A stretch of DNA of 64,000 nucleotides from Botrytis cinerea B05.10 (Eukaryota > Ascomycota > Leotiomycetes > Helotiales > Sclerotiniaceae): the NCBI RefSeq assembly GCF_000143535.2, contig NC_037315.1:1922001-1986000 (forward strand), in the 5' to 3' direction. A model generated the notes under the pieces. That model saw only the letters and a program-made list of their open reading frames with translations. It did not search any database and was not told the DNA's origin. A program made the translations under genes and the position numbers. Position 1 is the stretch's first letter. Every line of letters starts with the position of its first letter. This document shows positions 23,281 to 34,594 of the stretch, piece after piece.

Positions 23281-26200
23281 ATGGATGATCTACTCACACC
23301 CGTGAGCATAGTCTATAAGAGACAAGAGCAAAAGGATGAAAATGCTCTTATTGAGGTTTCTACCTCTTCACCATTAATCCAGCCAGTCAAGAAGGCCCCT
23401 TCAAATCCTATACACATTTCAAGCGCTGAGCAAGCGTTAAAAACTCTGAAAAATCAGCCAAGTTTTGATGACTTGAAGTCGGCTCTGGAATTCCTTGATA
23501 ATGAAACAGATTTTAGTATTACTTCCCCAGGTCCCCTGGCTTCTCAGCTGGTACATGTTTTGGTGTCTGAAGTCACACCCAATTACTGGAGTATTCTTCA
23601 TGAGTCAGGCGGAAAGACGAAAAAGAACAAGCAATCTCCTATTCTGAAATTACTGCTGAATTCAATTCAAAGTACAACCGGTATTAATGCTATATTACTG
23701 AACTTAAAGCGATTCACGCAGCAGTCCAAGGAGACTAAAAAGAATATAGGAGGCAAGCTACCCGAAATTTGGGTTTAGATAACCTGTACATTTGATAATC
23801 TAATAATACATAGGTTCAAGCATCGAAGAGAGTATAAAGATACAGCTACAACTTTGTGTTGAGGTTCTGGAAGGAGAAAGCACCATCGAAAAGCTCTGGA
23901 ACACTATCACTAGTTCGTCCGATGCCCCTATCAAACAGAGAGTTCTATTCAATGAATTTTTAGCTTTGATAGGAAGTGGAAAGATTATTGGCGTCACTGC
24001 CGAGGCAGAAGCAATCTCCAATGAACTCAGTAAGCAGCCAAGTGAGAAGTATTGGGTTGCAGATGGAGGCTCCTACAGCAGATGGCTGAGTCAAAATATC
24101 ATCTTCTGGTTGAAAGTCCTGCCACAAGACTCCGAGAAAGCATGGAAGAGCTGCAACGAGCTCTTTGGGAAGTGTCTTAGGCTTGGTCATATTGGTAAGA
24201 CTACTTGTTGAATTGATTTGGTCCCATCGCTCACTGGGGTTCAGATAATATTGCCAAAGAGATTTTAGGCTCTTTACTACTACAGAAAGAAGAAGATGCA
24301 GCAAAATTCTTGAAGCTATATGGATACCTTCCAAGCTTTGAACAACGAAATCTACTTTATACATTTCTAAATCTACTGTCACGGGATATGCTTTCATTGG
24401 ATATCACATCCGAGGATGATGACACGTGGTGGCAAGCAAATGCAATAATCATATCAGCAACAGCTAAGCTCATTAACATGCTAACCGCCGATAATGAGTC
24501 GCGGAAAGATCATCTAATAGCTTGGTTGACAAGCTCTTCGGGGGCTGGTATGGGCGAAGGTGTAGCAATTCGACGCGCTGCAATTGTATCCCTCTCAAAA
24601 AATAAGAAGGATATGGAAAGCATATTGGAAAGGAGTTTGAGTCAATTTGGTGATAATTTGTACATTAGACACGCGCCTACCTTGCAACAAGAAGGTATGC
24701 TATTTCGAGCAATCAAATGCCATTCTTTTGCTAACACGATTTCAAGTACATGCTCAAGTTCTCCTTCTATCTGCCGGATATGTTTGTAGAATGTCCCCTC
24801 TTCGACTTACGATGATTATGAGGTCGGGTTCTCATTTGAGTGTTGTTTCGAATAGATTAGCTGCATCATCACCTCGAGCACGCTTCTTGGGTATGGTCAT
24901 TGGAGAAGCCATGTCTAGCTTAGTCGATAAAGGAGATAAGATTATGGATTTTAAAATTGAAGATACGAAAACATCCGAAGCAAAATGGTACAAGAGTTTG
25001 GTAAACGTATCAGATACTATTGGTAATCTCGAGCCTCTCAAGTCGACGTTTGTTCCAAAAATATCGAAAGCGACGAAAGCTGCAAAGACCAAGCCAGTAT
25101 CAAAACCAAACCCCCTCAAAGGAAATTCCAAAATCATCTCTATCGAAGAAATTGAGGACGATGATGAAGTAGAATCTGATGACGATGGACTTACTCCTTA
25201 TGCCAAACCTGATTCCGATGTCGAAGACTCTGATGAAGATCCAACACTTGTCATCAGAAACAAACCAACAGCTCCCGTCTATATCCGTGATCTCATCACC
25301 TATTTAAGAGATACTGAAAATTACGATCGTCAAAAATTAGCACTTTCCACTGCAGCCTCTTTGATACGGCGTAAAGCCAATTTTGGTGCAGAGGTCAGTT
25401 CTCATGCGGAAGAAATCGCAACTCTTCTTGTTGGTTTGCAGGATAAATATGATATCGAGAACTTCCAGGAGATGCGTTCACAAGCTATGATCGCCATCCT
25501 CATTGCACTGCCAGAAAAAATGGGCCAATGGTTTTCGAAAACATTCTTTGATGGCGATTACTCTCTAGCTCAGCGTGCTGCTGTTCTTACCACACTCGGT
25601 CTCGGAGCTCGGGAGCTAGGTGGTCATGGTTCTGAAGACAAGTCTCTCGCCAATGCAACTGGCTCATCTTCATCTTCATCATCTTTTCCTTCGAAAAAGC
25701 TCCCAGAAGCAATGCACAAACACTATTCTCTGACCCCTTCAAAAACTGCTCTTACTGCTCTGAGCGCAACCGCCAACCCCGTCGAAGCCCTAACCAGCAG
25801 CCTGCAAAAGACTTTCCTCGCGCCTCTTGCAGCCCAGACAGCTGACAGCTTAAGCGGTCCCAATATCCTCAAAGTCCGCACTTTCTCCTCCCGTCTCGAA
25901 GTCGAAAAAAAGCGCAAGAAGCCTATCTCCAATACCCTTGCCAAAATCGTCTCTACCTCATTTTTCTTCCCCTTAACCGGTCGCTTTTTTATTCACCTCA
26001 AAGCCTACGGTTCAAACTCATCTTCTAATATCGCTTTCCAACCCTATCTCCTAAGTCTCTTTCTCAAAACCCTCAGTATAATCCTTTATTCTTCAGGTCA
26101 ATCAACACTAAGTCTTCCACAAATGACGAGCGAATTTTGGGATTTATGTCTTGGTTTGAGAATGCAAGCGATGACAGACACGGTGGTGCAAGAAGCGTTA

Positions 26201-26443
26201 TTGTTTTCATTTATGACGATTTTGGAGATCAACGATGGGGATCTTAGGGGTCTGGCAGAAAGACATGGGCGGGAATTATTGGAGACGAGGGAGTGGGTTG
26301 ACGGGGTTTTCAAAGGAATTGGCACGGGAAGTGAGGAGGATGAGAAGAGGAGATTGCTTGCTGCGGGCGTGTTGGTGAGAATTGGGGAGTGTGTGGAGAA
26401 GTGGCAGAGGCTTATGGTGGGGGACGCGGTGGGGTTTACGTAG
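23281..26443 (+). CDS. TEL2: Telomere length regulation protein Tel2 (TTT complex)
   Basis: HEAT-repeat scaffold of the Tel2-Tti1-Tti2 complex, which matures PIKK kinases (ATM, ATR, TOR, DNA-PK families) with Hsp90. Exons 23281-23752, 23814-24194, 24245-24694 and 24747-26443 give exactly 1000 codons (999 aa). The first intron is GC-AG (GGAG|GCAAGC ... ACATAG|GT); only this choice keeps frame. The most diagnostic part is the C-terminal Tel2 domain beginning PVYIRDLITYLRDTENYD, preceded by an acidic linker (EEIEDDDEVESDDDG). Below it are alpha-helical repeats. A Ser-rich insertion (SSSSSSFPSKK) sits in the C-terminal domain. The length is usual for the family. Confidence 0.9.
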
Positions 26444-26899
26444 ACAGATCGGATGAAATGCTGAGAGATGGTTTCTCGTTGCTCTTGTTGCATGAGCTAG
26501 ACTTTCAAGTACCCGGATAGTCAGATAAACAATGCCTTCTCGTGTAAGCAAACCTGTAAAAGATGTTAATCAAGTAAGATAAGAAATTAATTGAAGCGAA
26601 GGATATAACTGTGGATCATTTCGGCCGAATTTCCCTACCAGGAAAGTGGCGGAAAGAATCATACGATACGTAGGTAGAGTAGAATGAGGTCATAAATATC
26701 GAACTTGGATGAGCGACTATTTTTTCAAAAATGTCTTGTTTGATAATATAAATCTTCCAGTATCTAGGTAATTATTTGCACTTCTCCCAGGTGCGCCATT
26801 AAGACCACGCAGCAACAAGAAAAGAAAATATTTTACATCTTGTCCCATAATGTTCATATTAGTTGTTGTCCAGTCCAAATTTCAAATCCCTTTTACCGT
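26444..26899. other. Intergenic, convergent 3' flanks
   Basis: 456 bp between the stop codons of tel2 and the FAD monooxygenase. Nothing beyond probable 3' UTRs was seen. Confidence 0.6.
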
Positions 26900-28394
26900 T
26901 CAAAGATTCGCCCTCCCGCTCCCTATCCTCACAACCTTCCTAGCACTCTCTAACTGCGCCTTCAGATCTTCATTCCAAATCCACTTGCACCTATCCCTCA
27001 GTTTCCCCTTCATACTCTCAATATTCACATCTGCGCCGTCACTCCCCACATCCTCCTCATTTTCAAATTCATAAAGTTCCGCTGCCTCTCTACTCGTCTT
27101 CACTACCTTTTGACTTCTTGGCCTCCTAATCTCGTCGTATGCTCTAAATGCTCGTTCAATGTCACCCACTTCCTTACAGTCTCCGAGTAAATTACTCAAA
27201 ACAAACGCATCTTCGATAGCTTGCCCCGCACCTGCTCCTTGATGGGGAGTACTTGCATGAGCCGCATCGCCCAAGAGCACGAGTCTGCCTTTATAGTAAG
27301 TTGGAGCAGGGAGATGGTCGAAGAGAGCCCACACGTCTGGCTTTTCCATAAGTGATAAAACGTGCTTTGCATCTTTACCCCAGCCTTCAAAATCGGAGAA
27401 CATGTCTGATTCTTTCATTGGGAGAACCCACTTTTCGTTTTCCCATTTTCCATCCGGTTGCGTTTGAAACGCTACAACATTCATTGTGGCGCCTTTTTCA
27501 ATAGGGAATGTTAGGATCTAGAGGGATGTTAGTATATATTGAATCAGATGAGGGATGAACACTTACGTGACTCTTGTGGCCTAGATACATTTGACTGTTT
27601 TTGGCTAAATATTCTCCAACAGCTCCAATCGCTTTTTCCATGGGAATCAAGCCTCTATATGCATACTTCCCACTGAAGACTGGTGAAGTGGCTTCATGAT
27701 CACTACCAAGGACCATATGTCTCGTCCTCGATTTGATACCATCACACCCAATCACTGCATCCGCCTCTGCAGTTGTTCCATCCTCGAAAGTCATCAATAG
27801 TCTACTTCCCTTCTCCTCTACCTTCTCCACTCTCTTTCCAAATTGTGCGATCTCTTCTGGGACCAATTTGACTAATTCGTCAAGAAAGTGAGCTCTGTGA
27901 ACAGAAGCTTGTCCATAACCTTCTGCCACAACTTTAGCCAGGAATTCTCCTTCTTTAACAGGTGGCTTTCCTGTTTTGAAATCTTTCCAGCCTTCTTCTG
28001 ACGTGCCTATCCGGAAATCAAACCAGACATCTCTTTCTTCTGGGGATCCATTGTATGTTGCGCAATTGTTAAAGCCTCGTTTGATAGCTGGATCTATCAA
28101 CTCCATTGCTCTAATGGAATTGGGTCCGAATGACACTCCTGCACCCTAGTGAAGATGAGCTTCAGAGAAAGTTGTAAAGGAATAAGTGTGATCATACAAT
28201 TTCTGCAAATGCAGGCGCGGCTTCATATACTGTACATGGAATGTTCTGTTTGATGAGACCAATGGCCATACATAGTCCACCGATACCTCCGCCTGAATGG
28301 TTGTTAGGTGAGGTTTACTTTGAATTCTAGCTTGAAACATACCGCAAATAGCGACATGGAAAGGTTTTTTGGGTTGAGCGGATGCTGACATCAT
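26900..28394 (-). CDS. FAD-dependent monooxygenase, salicylate hydroxylase-like
   Basis: Group A flavoprotein hydroxylase. Exons 28343-28394, 28198-28292, 27567-28145 and 26900-27517 give 447 aa; introns are 49-52 nt. The FAD Rossmann motif CGGGIGGL (residues ~17-24) is assembled across intron 1. The second FAD motif is DAVIGCDGIKSRTR (DG fingerprint), and the ribose-binding motif is RLVLLGDAAHASTPHQGAG (GD fingerprint). No membrane anchor or signal peptide is seen. Such enzymes hydroxylate aromatic acids such as salicylate using NAD(P)H and O2, or act in secondary metabolism; the substrate cannot be read from sequence. Neighbours are not biosynthetic genes, which argues against a metabolite cluster. 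The start MMSASAQPKKP has two adjacent ATGs. Confidence 0.92.
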
Positions 28395-29065
28395 AGGGGG
28401 AAACTATCGGGGAGACTTTGGTCTGGTTTATGAGATGATACTGAAAGTAAGTTATAGGTGGAAGACAACAGGAAGACTTAGAGAAGAAGGAGAGCTGAGC
28501 ATACGAGAAGACAGTACACTTCAAAGGAAATAGAAGTATATTATATAGTAGAAACAGACAACTACATCTGGTGTATACTAATGTGGCACATACGATCCCT
28601 TACCGCAATGACATCAAGCTGATTGTCATGTATATCGGGGGGCACTTGCCAAGCTCCCCGCATTCAATCATTTATATAATTGATTTATCAATACTTGGGG
28701 AACATCCGCCATTGAAACCCCAAATCGGGCCTCGGTATACAAAACTGGCATCGAGTTCATGGTAATACCTTGGCCATGAGAGGTCAAGGTCGGGGAGATA
28801 ACTCTGTCCCGAAAAAGTCTGGAACTAAAAAGGGACTTGCGTCGGTCATGCAAATGTGGAACAAGATCTATTCTTACGTTATGCAACACGTGATCTGGCG
28901 CTCTGAACGCGTTCTTCGTTACACGCGAAGTCTTATCGCTATCACCCCTCTAGTTCTTTCTATCACTAGCTGTTTCCCTTCATCTCCCCCTCGATATACA
29001 TGAGAAGACGTGAATCTGCTGGTACAAATACTATCTTCACTCATTCCTTTCAATAATCCGCCATC
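28395..29065. promoter_or_regulatory. Divergent promoter region, FAD monooxygenase / WLM protease
   Basis: 671 bp between divergent start codons. It contains short open frames only, none convincing. Confidence 0.5.
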
Positions 29066-30626
29066 ATGCCTCTAGGTTGGGAGAGAATCAATGCCAAAAG
29101 AACACAACCAAATAATAACATCGTCTTCATTAAACCCCTCTCTGGTGAAGATCAATCCAAATCTCAAGAGTTTCTGGAACGAATTGCTGCACAATGCACT
29201 CCGATCATGAACAAGCATCATCTCGCCGTCGCATCATTAGAAGAATATCCTCCCAATTTAGAATTCTGGGGTATGGTTCTGCCCTCTTCTCAGCCACTTC
29301 CGGACATGCTAATCAAATATGCAGGTCGCAATTTTAACAACGGAGAAGTGATACAGCTTGTACTCAAATCACCTTCAACGGGGAGATGGCTCCCATTTAA
29401 GTTTGTTCAGATGGTGATGATGCATGAGTTGGCGCATTGTAAACTAATGAATCATTCTGGGGCATTTTGGAAAGTTAGAAATGAGTATTCGGCAGAGATG
29501 AAGGGGCTTTGGGAGAGGGGATATACAGGTGATGGACTTTGGGGACAAGGCGTACTATTGAAGGATGGTGCATTTATGGGAGATCAGCTGGGTGAGGGAG
29601 AGGTATTGCCGGAACATCTATGTGGTGGAACTTTCAAGTCAAGAGGGGGTGGGAAGAAGAGGAAGGCAAAACCGAAGATCACTTATAAGGAGCAGAAGGA
29701 GAGGAGAATCAGAAGGAAATTTGGTGTCAATGGAGTTGCTTGTAAGTCTTGCATCTATATCCTACCAATGCTATATCTCCTGTTCAATCTCGAAGCACAT
29801 ACTAATTCAAACAACCACAGTAGGAGATGACGCCGCTACAAAAGTCGCTCTTGAGAAAGGAAAAACGAATCTTTCCAAGCCCAAAGTAGCCGGTAGTAAA
29901 CGAGGCCGAGAACTCCGCGCTGCTGCTGCATTAGCTCGTTTCGACATGAAAAAAGAAGAGCCAGATGTTAAAGACGAAGACCTAGTCACCGACAGCGAAG
30001 CAGAAAGTGATGTGGAAGATGAAATGTACATCAAGCCTGAACCCGATGATGCACTTGATCTTGACGGAAGTAGACTTGTGGATCGGAAGGGGAGGGGAAT
30101 GGTCAAAGTTTGTGAAGATGAGGATAGAGATAACGAGGATGCGAAGAGAGAGTTCGAGGAGCTGCGGGGGATGGAAAGTATTGAAAGATACTTCAAGCCG
30201 GACAGCTCATCAAAGGCTGAACGGGGATCGCAAGAAGAAGTAACCCCAAATAAGCCTGGGCCATCAAAGACAGATAAGCCTTCTCGAAGCAAAAATATCC
30301 AGAAGAATACTCTCACCACAAAAACTAGCTCGATCAAAAAGGAATTGTCAAAAACTATATCCCCTACAACCAAATCACAAACACCTCCACTTGATCCCAC
30401 GCCACCAAAAACGAACTCTTTGCCCCCATCCCCATCAATCTGTCCAATCTGCTCTCTAGAAAACCCACCACATTCACTCACCTGCACAATCTGCGCCAAC
30501 GTTCTCCGTCCCGAACACATACACAATTCGTGGAAATGCACAAATTCCGTTTGCAAAGACGCATCGTATATCAACGCCGGAGATGTAGCATTCTGTGGTA
30601 TTTGCGGGGCAAGAAAAGGGGCATGA
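29066..30626 (+). CDS. WLM-domain metalloprotease (Wss1/SPRTN-like)
   Basis: Zinc metalloprotease of the WLM family; the relatives Wss1 and SPRTN cleave DNA-protein crosslinks. Exons 29066-29741 and 29821-30626, intron of 79 nt, 493 aa. The active site HELAHCKLMNH (H120, E121, H124, H130) fits HExxHxxxxxH. A Lys/Arg-rich segment follows (GGGKKRKAKPK), then an acidic region with possible SUMO-interacting character (DEDLVTDSEAESDVEDEMYI). The C-terminus has two Cys4-type fingers: CPICSLENPP...CTIC, which resembles a RanBP2-type zinc finger, and WKCTNSVCKD...FCGIC. Nuclear location is inferred. Its role in crosslink repair follows from the family, not from the sequence. Confidence 0.92.
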
Positions 30627-30924
30627 GAATACGAGAGCGCTTGTTTTGGAGTTAGAATTTTGAATCTCATTACTTGGAGCGGGGAGTTAACGGTGGGCGT
30701 TCCGAGGGGTGGCGGGTGGGGAAAATTGGGGAAATAGTTAAGAGCCGGCTAGTTTTTGAGATTATGGAGATTCATTATCTTGGGAAAGGAGAAAATGCAA
30801 TCAGGAGATGTTTGTTTGTATTATATTACATCGGAGTTATTTACTCAGTAGGAAGAACTGAGAACTGAGATTCGGAAAATCAGATACTAGATAAATGTTC
30901 GTTACATGTAGATGAGCGTTCACC

Positions 30925-30946
30925 GGTACGTACGTACGTACGTACC
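30925..30946. repeat. 22-bp perfect palindrome (ACGT)n
   Basis: The stretch starts GGTACGTACG and ends CGTACGTACC. It is self-complementary over 22 bp and is a simple tandem of ACGT. Confidence 0.85.
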
Positions 30947-31342
30947 ACCCTTTTTCAAATTCTTCAAATCTTCACAACTTTAAAGGTGAATGAGGAGAAT
31001 TAGAAATCAAGTCACCGAGAATAATGAGATTGATTAACCAAGTTCATATTTTTGACACGATGCATTTCCGGTGCGCTCTGAAGTTTCGGGTGTGGTGGAT
31101 GTGGAAAGCGTTTGGGATCTGGAAGTTTGAGAAGCGGAAACGAAGAGACTAGGTAGATAGCTTTCGAGTGTAGTGATCTCATCAAGATAAAGATGATACG
31201 ATTGTAGTCAGCGCACTAAGTTTTTGATTCGAAGGTTTGGGGTGGGTGGGGTATGGGTCTTTATTTAGCCTAAGGAGGTGAGATTGAGAGAGAGGATTTG
31301 GGATGTTTGGTGAAGATTGATCGATTGGTGGAGTTATTTTAT

Positions 31343-31435
31343 GGTAGGTAGGTAGGTAGTGTAGGCAGGTAGTGTGCTGAATGTGGGGGTTTAATGCTGA
31401 TGGATAGATGGATGGATGGATGGATGGATGGATAG
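31343..31435. repeat. GGTA and ATGG tetranucleotide arrays
   Basis: About four GGTA units at 31343-31359 and about eight ATGG/ATAG units at 31400-31435, in the 3' flank of the iminopeptidase gene. Confidence 0.8.
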
Positions 31436-31547
31436 GGTTCAAATACTTCTATGCTGTGCTATCCTCGCATCATTGGATTTCAAAAACTCGCTTCATATTT
31501 TCTAATTTCTCCTTTCCGTCTTCCCTAAAATACCCCTCTGTCTTTCA

Positions 31548-33603
31548 CTAATCAATCACATCATCTCTCAGCGCAAAGAGTTCCCCCATCATCTCTCCCG
31601 TCTTGCTCCTTACAGCATCATGATACATGCTATTAGTAACCCACTGTTTACAACCCCTCACCAATCTAACAGTTTCCTGCGCCAACCCGAAATCCACATA
31701 CATATCATCCATATACGTAGCTGAATACATGGGGACTTCATTTCGTGCCAATTGCCATTCGTCGTATAGGGGAGGCCATTCCGTGTATTCGGCTAGGATC
31801 TTGGCGGCGGGGTAGATGGCGGATAGTTCGGGGGAGGTTTCGAACATGAAGGGATATATCATTTCACCGGAGAAGAAGAGCGGTTCGCTGATTAGGGAGG
31901 AGGGGGAACGGGGTCGACCGGTGAGCCATTTGAATTCGGAGAGGGATTTTCCTACCTGTGGGGAAGAGAGTTAGCATTTAGCTTGATGGTAATGGAGGTT
32001 ATGGGAAAGAACTTACTCGGTCGGCGGCCCAGTCTGAGGCTTTGCCTTGGCAATAGATAGATTCGTGCAAGATGGCGTAAATCACATTGTTATCCATACT
32101 GTGGTAGCGGAGGGTTAGTGATCATTTTTCGAGAGGGTATCTGAGGATATCGAGACTTTTGGGGAGTCTGGGAAGTTTTAAAGGGCAAAATGAATAATGC
32201 TTACCTGACTACATCCTCGATAGCCTTAAGAGTAGGTTTAGTAATGAATGAATACTGATCCAAATCCGAACTCATCCTCAACACAATGTCATGGACCAAA
32301 TCCAAACCTCCATGGAACCCGAACTGAATACCCATAGTTAAGAACATTCTCACGGTTAATGTACCACCAGATGGCATTTGTAGTCCATTCTTGGCGCTAA
32401 TGTGGATAGCCAGACCTTGAACAACAGCAACATCTTCGGGAAACTTTTGATAGTAGGCTCGGTTCCTCTCAATTACTTTTTGGAAGGTAGCACGATAAAC
32501 TCGATCGGCTGAGTGGCCAACTGGGGCAAGACCACCGCTGGTGAAAACTTCACGTAGACCTTGGTGGTGAAATGAGAGATATGTGAGGATGCAGAAACCG
32601 CCAAATGATTGGCCGAACACGGACCATCTGTATGATATTAGCGGGTGTTCACTCCGTATTTCAATAACATGGAATCAATGGTACGGAAAATGAACTTCGT
32701 CTATGTCGAGAAGCAAAGTCCTGAGAAGGGACGGGAAGAAGGGAGTGTTTTTGGGATCCAAGAAAAATCGGAAATCGGATCTCGGAATAGAGAAAGAAGA
32801 AAACCACACACTTCTTAAGTTCTTCGGGATAATCGGCAGTGAGTATCTTTCTTATAGCCTCACAATCCCTCACAATATTATCAGCTCTGAAATGCTTAAG
32901 ATAATCGGCTTGACGTTGAGCATCCCCCTGCAAAGCCAAAGTACCAGCTGAAATAGGATTACTCAACCCGGTTCCACGCTGATCAATATATAACATTTGA
33001 TAGCCTTTGTCAAGAACTACATTGGTAATTGGAGAATCCTGAGGTGGTCTGCATCCAAAACCCGGTCCACCTTGGAGGTAAACAAACCAGGGCTTTTGGG
33101 AAGACTTGCGGGTTTCTTCTTCCGTGGGCTTTATGGCTGGATTCTCATGTTTGATTACACTGCGTGCAAATATTCGAATCGAGCCTTTTGATTCATTAGA
33201 ATAGCTAGATAGGTGGGCTGGAGTTAGGGTCTTGCTTTCAAAGGAGGTACTGGTTGCTATTTGCTTGGAGTATGAGGAATTCTCTGGGGACACCACTCAC
33301 TCTAAGGGAACCTCGAAAAAAAGTTCCGAAACTTTCAGTTTTCCTACAAATATGTCAGTTTGTAGTTCTTGCCTCGTACTCTACTGTTACGCAGAAAACA
33401 CTGATAGATCAGATAACAGCACAACAGACAGGTCCAGGATCAACCATAGATTGAGCCCACTTTGAGCAGAGAACAGATCGGTCACGACAAATACAAAAAC
33501 ATGAATATGCGAGTAGTTTTCAAATGTAGAGAAACCAAAACGTAGAGAATATCTTACCTGGTACCAAATGTGTTTTTGAATCCACAAGCTGAGATACGGA
33601 CAT
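31548..33603 (-). CDS. Proline iminopeptidase, alpha/beta hydrolase (peptidase S33)
   Basis: Releases N-terminal proline from peptides; alpha/beta-hydrolase fold. Six exons: 33558-33603, 33301-33343, 32812-33204, 32205-32627, 32017-32098 and 31548-31955, 464 aa, all in phase. The start MSVSQLVDSKTHLVPG and the spliced motif KLKVSELFFEVPLDY are typical of the family N-terminus. The oxyanion motif is YLQGGPGFG, and the YIDQRGTGLS strand follows. The nucleophile elbow is GQSFGGF (S168). Candidate acid and base are DMYVDF and SMYHDAVR near the C-terminus. Intron 33205-33300 is open in the reading frame, so an unspliced call would wrongly begin near 33296. The intron with GTGTGT donor (32628-32811) is the longest after the first. 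Probably cytosolic; no signal peptide. Confidence 0.93.
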
Positions 33604-34594
33604 TTTGCTAGGTAGGTTTGAGGCCGGCGTCGTCCTTAACAATTTAAAGAGTTGTTTGTTGAGGTTGAGCATAAGAAGTATCTCGGGAAAAAGCAATATG
33701 GACGGATATGTAAACTGTTGGATGGGCACACCGCCGACTGTAGCGTGCTCAGTTCAATGTGCTATCTCACGCTCCACGAACGATAAGCAATGGACAGTGA
33801 AAAGGATGAGATCGCAATCGTACACCTGTCTATCCGTGTGTAATACTTGCAGAAGAGGAAGAAGGATGCATGCTTTTATATGTAGCGAATGTTATCGGAT
33901 TAAGAATTTCACATGTGACTTTTATGAAGATATAATCTCCAGCCATGCACCAACATTCACGTACCTGTCTGTCTATTTGGAGGGCTCAAGGAGGGGAAGC
34001 TATGCAAACGTGGGGCCAAGTCACCTCAAGGGTCAAGGGTGGATTGCTTGTCCAGCTCGTAACTCGTCCAGCTCGTCTTCTCTTCTGCGCATTAATCCAC
34101 CCCACCAAGAAATAAATCAACATCTTTGATAACAATTGCACAGAAGAAAAAGCTGATTGGAATAGGCGTAGGGAACAGCGTGAAGGTATGTGATATTCAA
34201 CACCTCTCTCTACCCACACAGTAGTTACAGACACATTTGAGATGAAGGACGAGAGAGCACAGTTGTATATTATGGTTATGCTTGCTCAATATCATATCTG
34301 CGGTTGAGAAAATGCAAGTTCCTTTTTTGCAGGTCCCGCCTGTGCTTGCAGATTCTTCCGTTCACTGCCCAGTGGTTGCATGATACAGCATAAAAACTAC
34401 ACCTACCTGGATACATACGGCTTCGAGGCTCCTCGGGATTTACATATAATCTCATTACAGGATTGACACCATCCAAGTCATCTGAACTACCTATACCCAC
34501 AACTCCTGCAAAATCGCTGACTCTATCCTCAATAGTCACGTGATATCATACCCCTCTATCCTCTACTTTCTGGTCCGCTCTCCAACCGTTGAAG
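33604..34594. promoter_or_regulatory. Divergent intergenic, iminopeptidase / Kelch gene
   Basis: 991 bp between divergent start codons. An open frame at 33605-34129 has no recognisable domain. No other structure was identified. Confidence 0.5.

Larger units (their letters stand above)
30627..31547. other. Intergenic with simple repeats and a GTAC palindrome
   Basis: Convergent 3' flanks. They hold a 22-bp perfect palindrome of ACGT steps at 30925-30946, a GGTA array at 31343-31359 and an ATGG array at 31400-31435. No gene was seen. Confidence 0.7.

Noticed and set aside
29807..30670. 287-aa minus-strand open frame opposite the WLM protease
   Set aside because: Ser/Leu-rich shadow of the protease coding strand, which has clear domains.
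26900..33603. Secondary-metabolite gene cluster around the FAD monooxygenase
   Set aside because: No synthase, transporter or cluster regulator; neighbours are a repair protease and a peptidase.
33605..34129. 174-aa plus-strand open frame
   Set aside because: No domain, lies over the iminopeptidase promoter, composition not protein-like.
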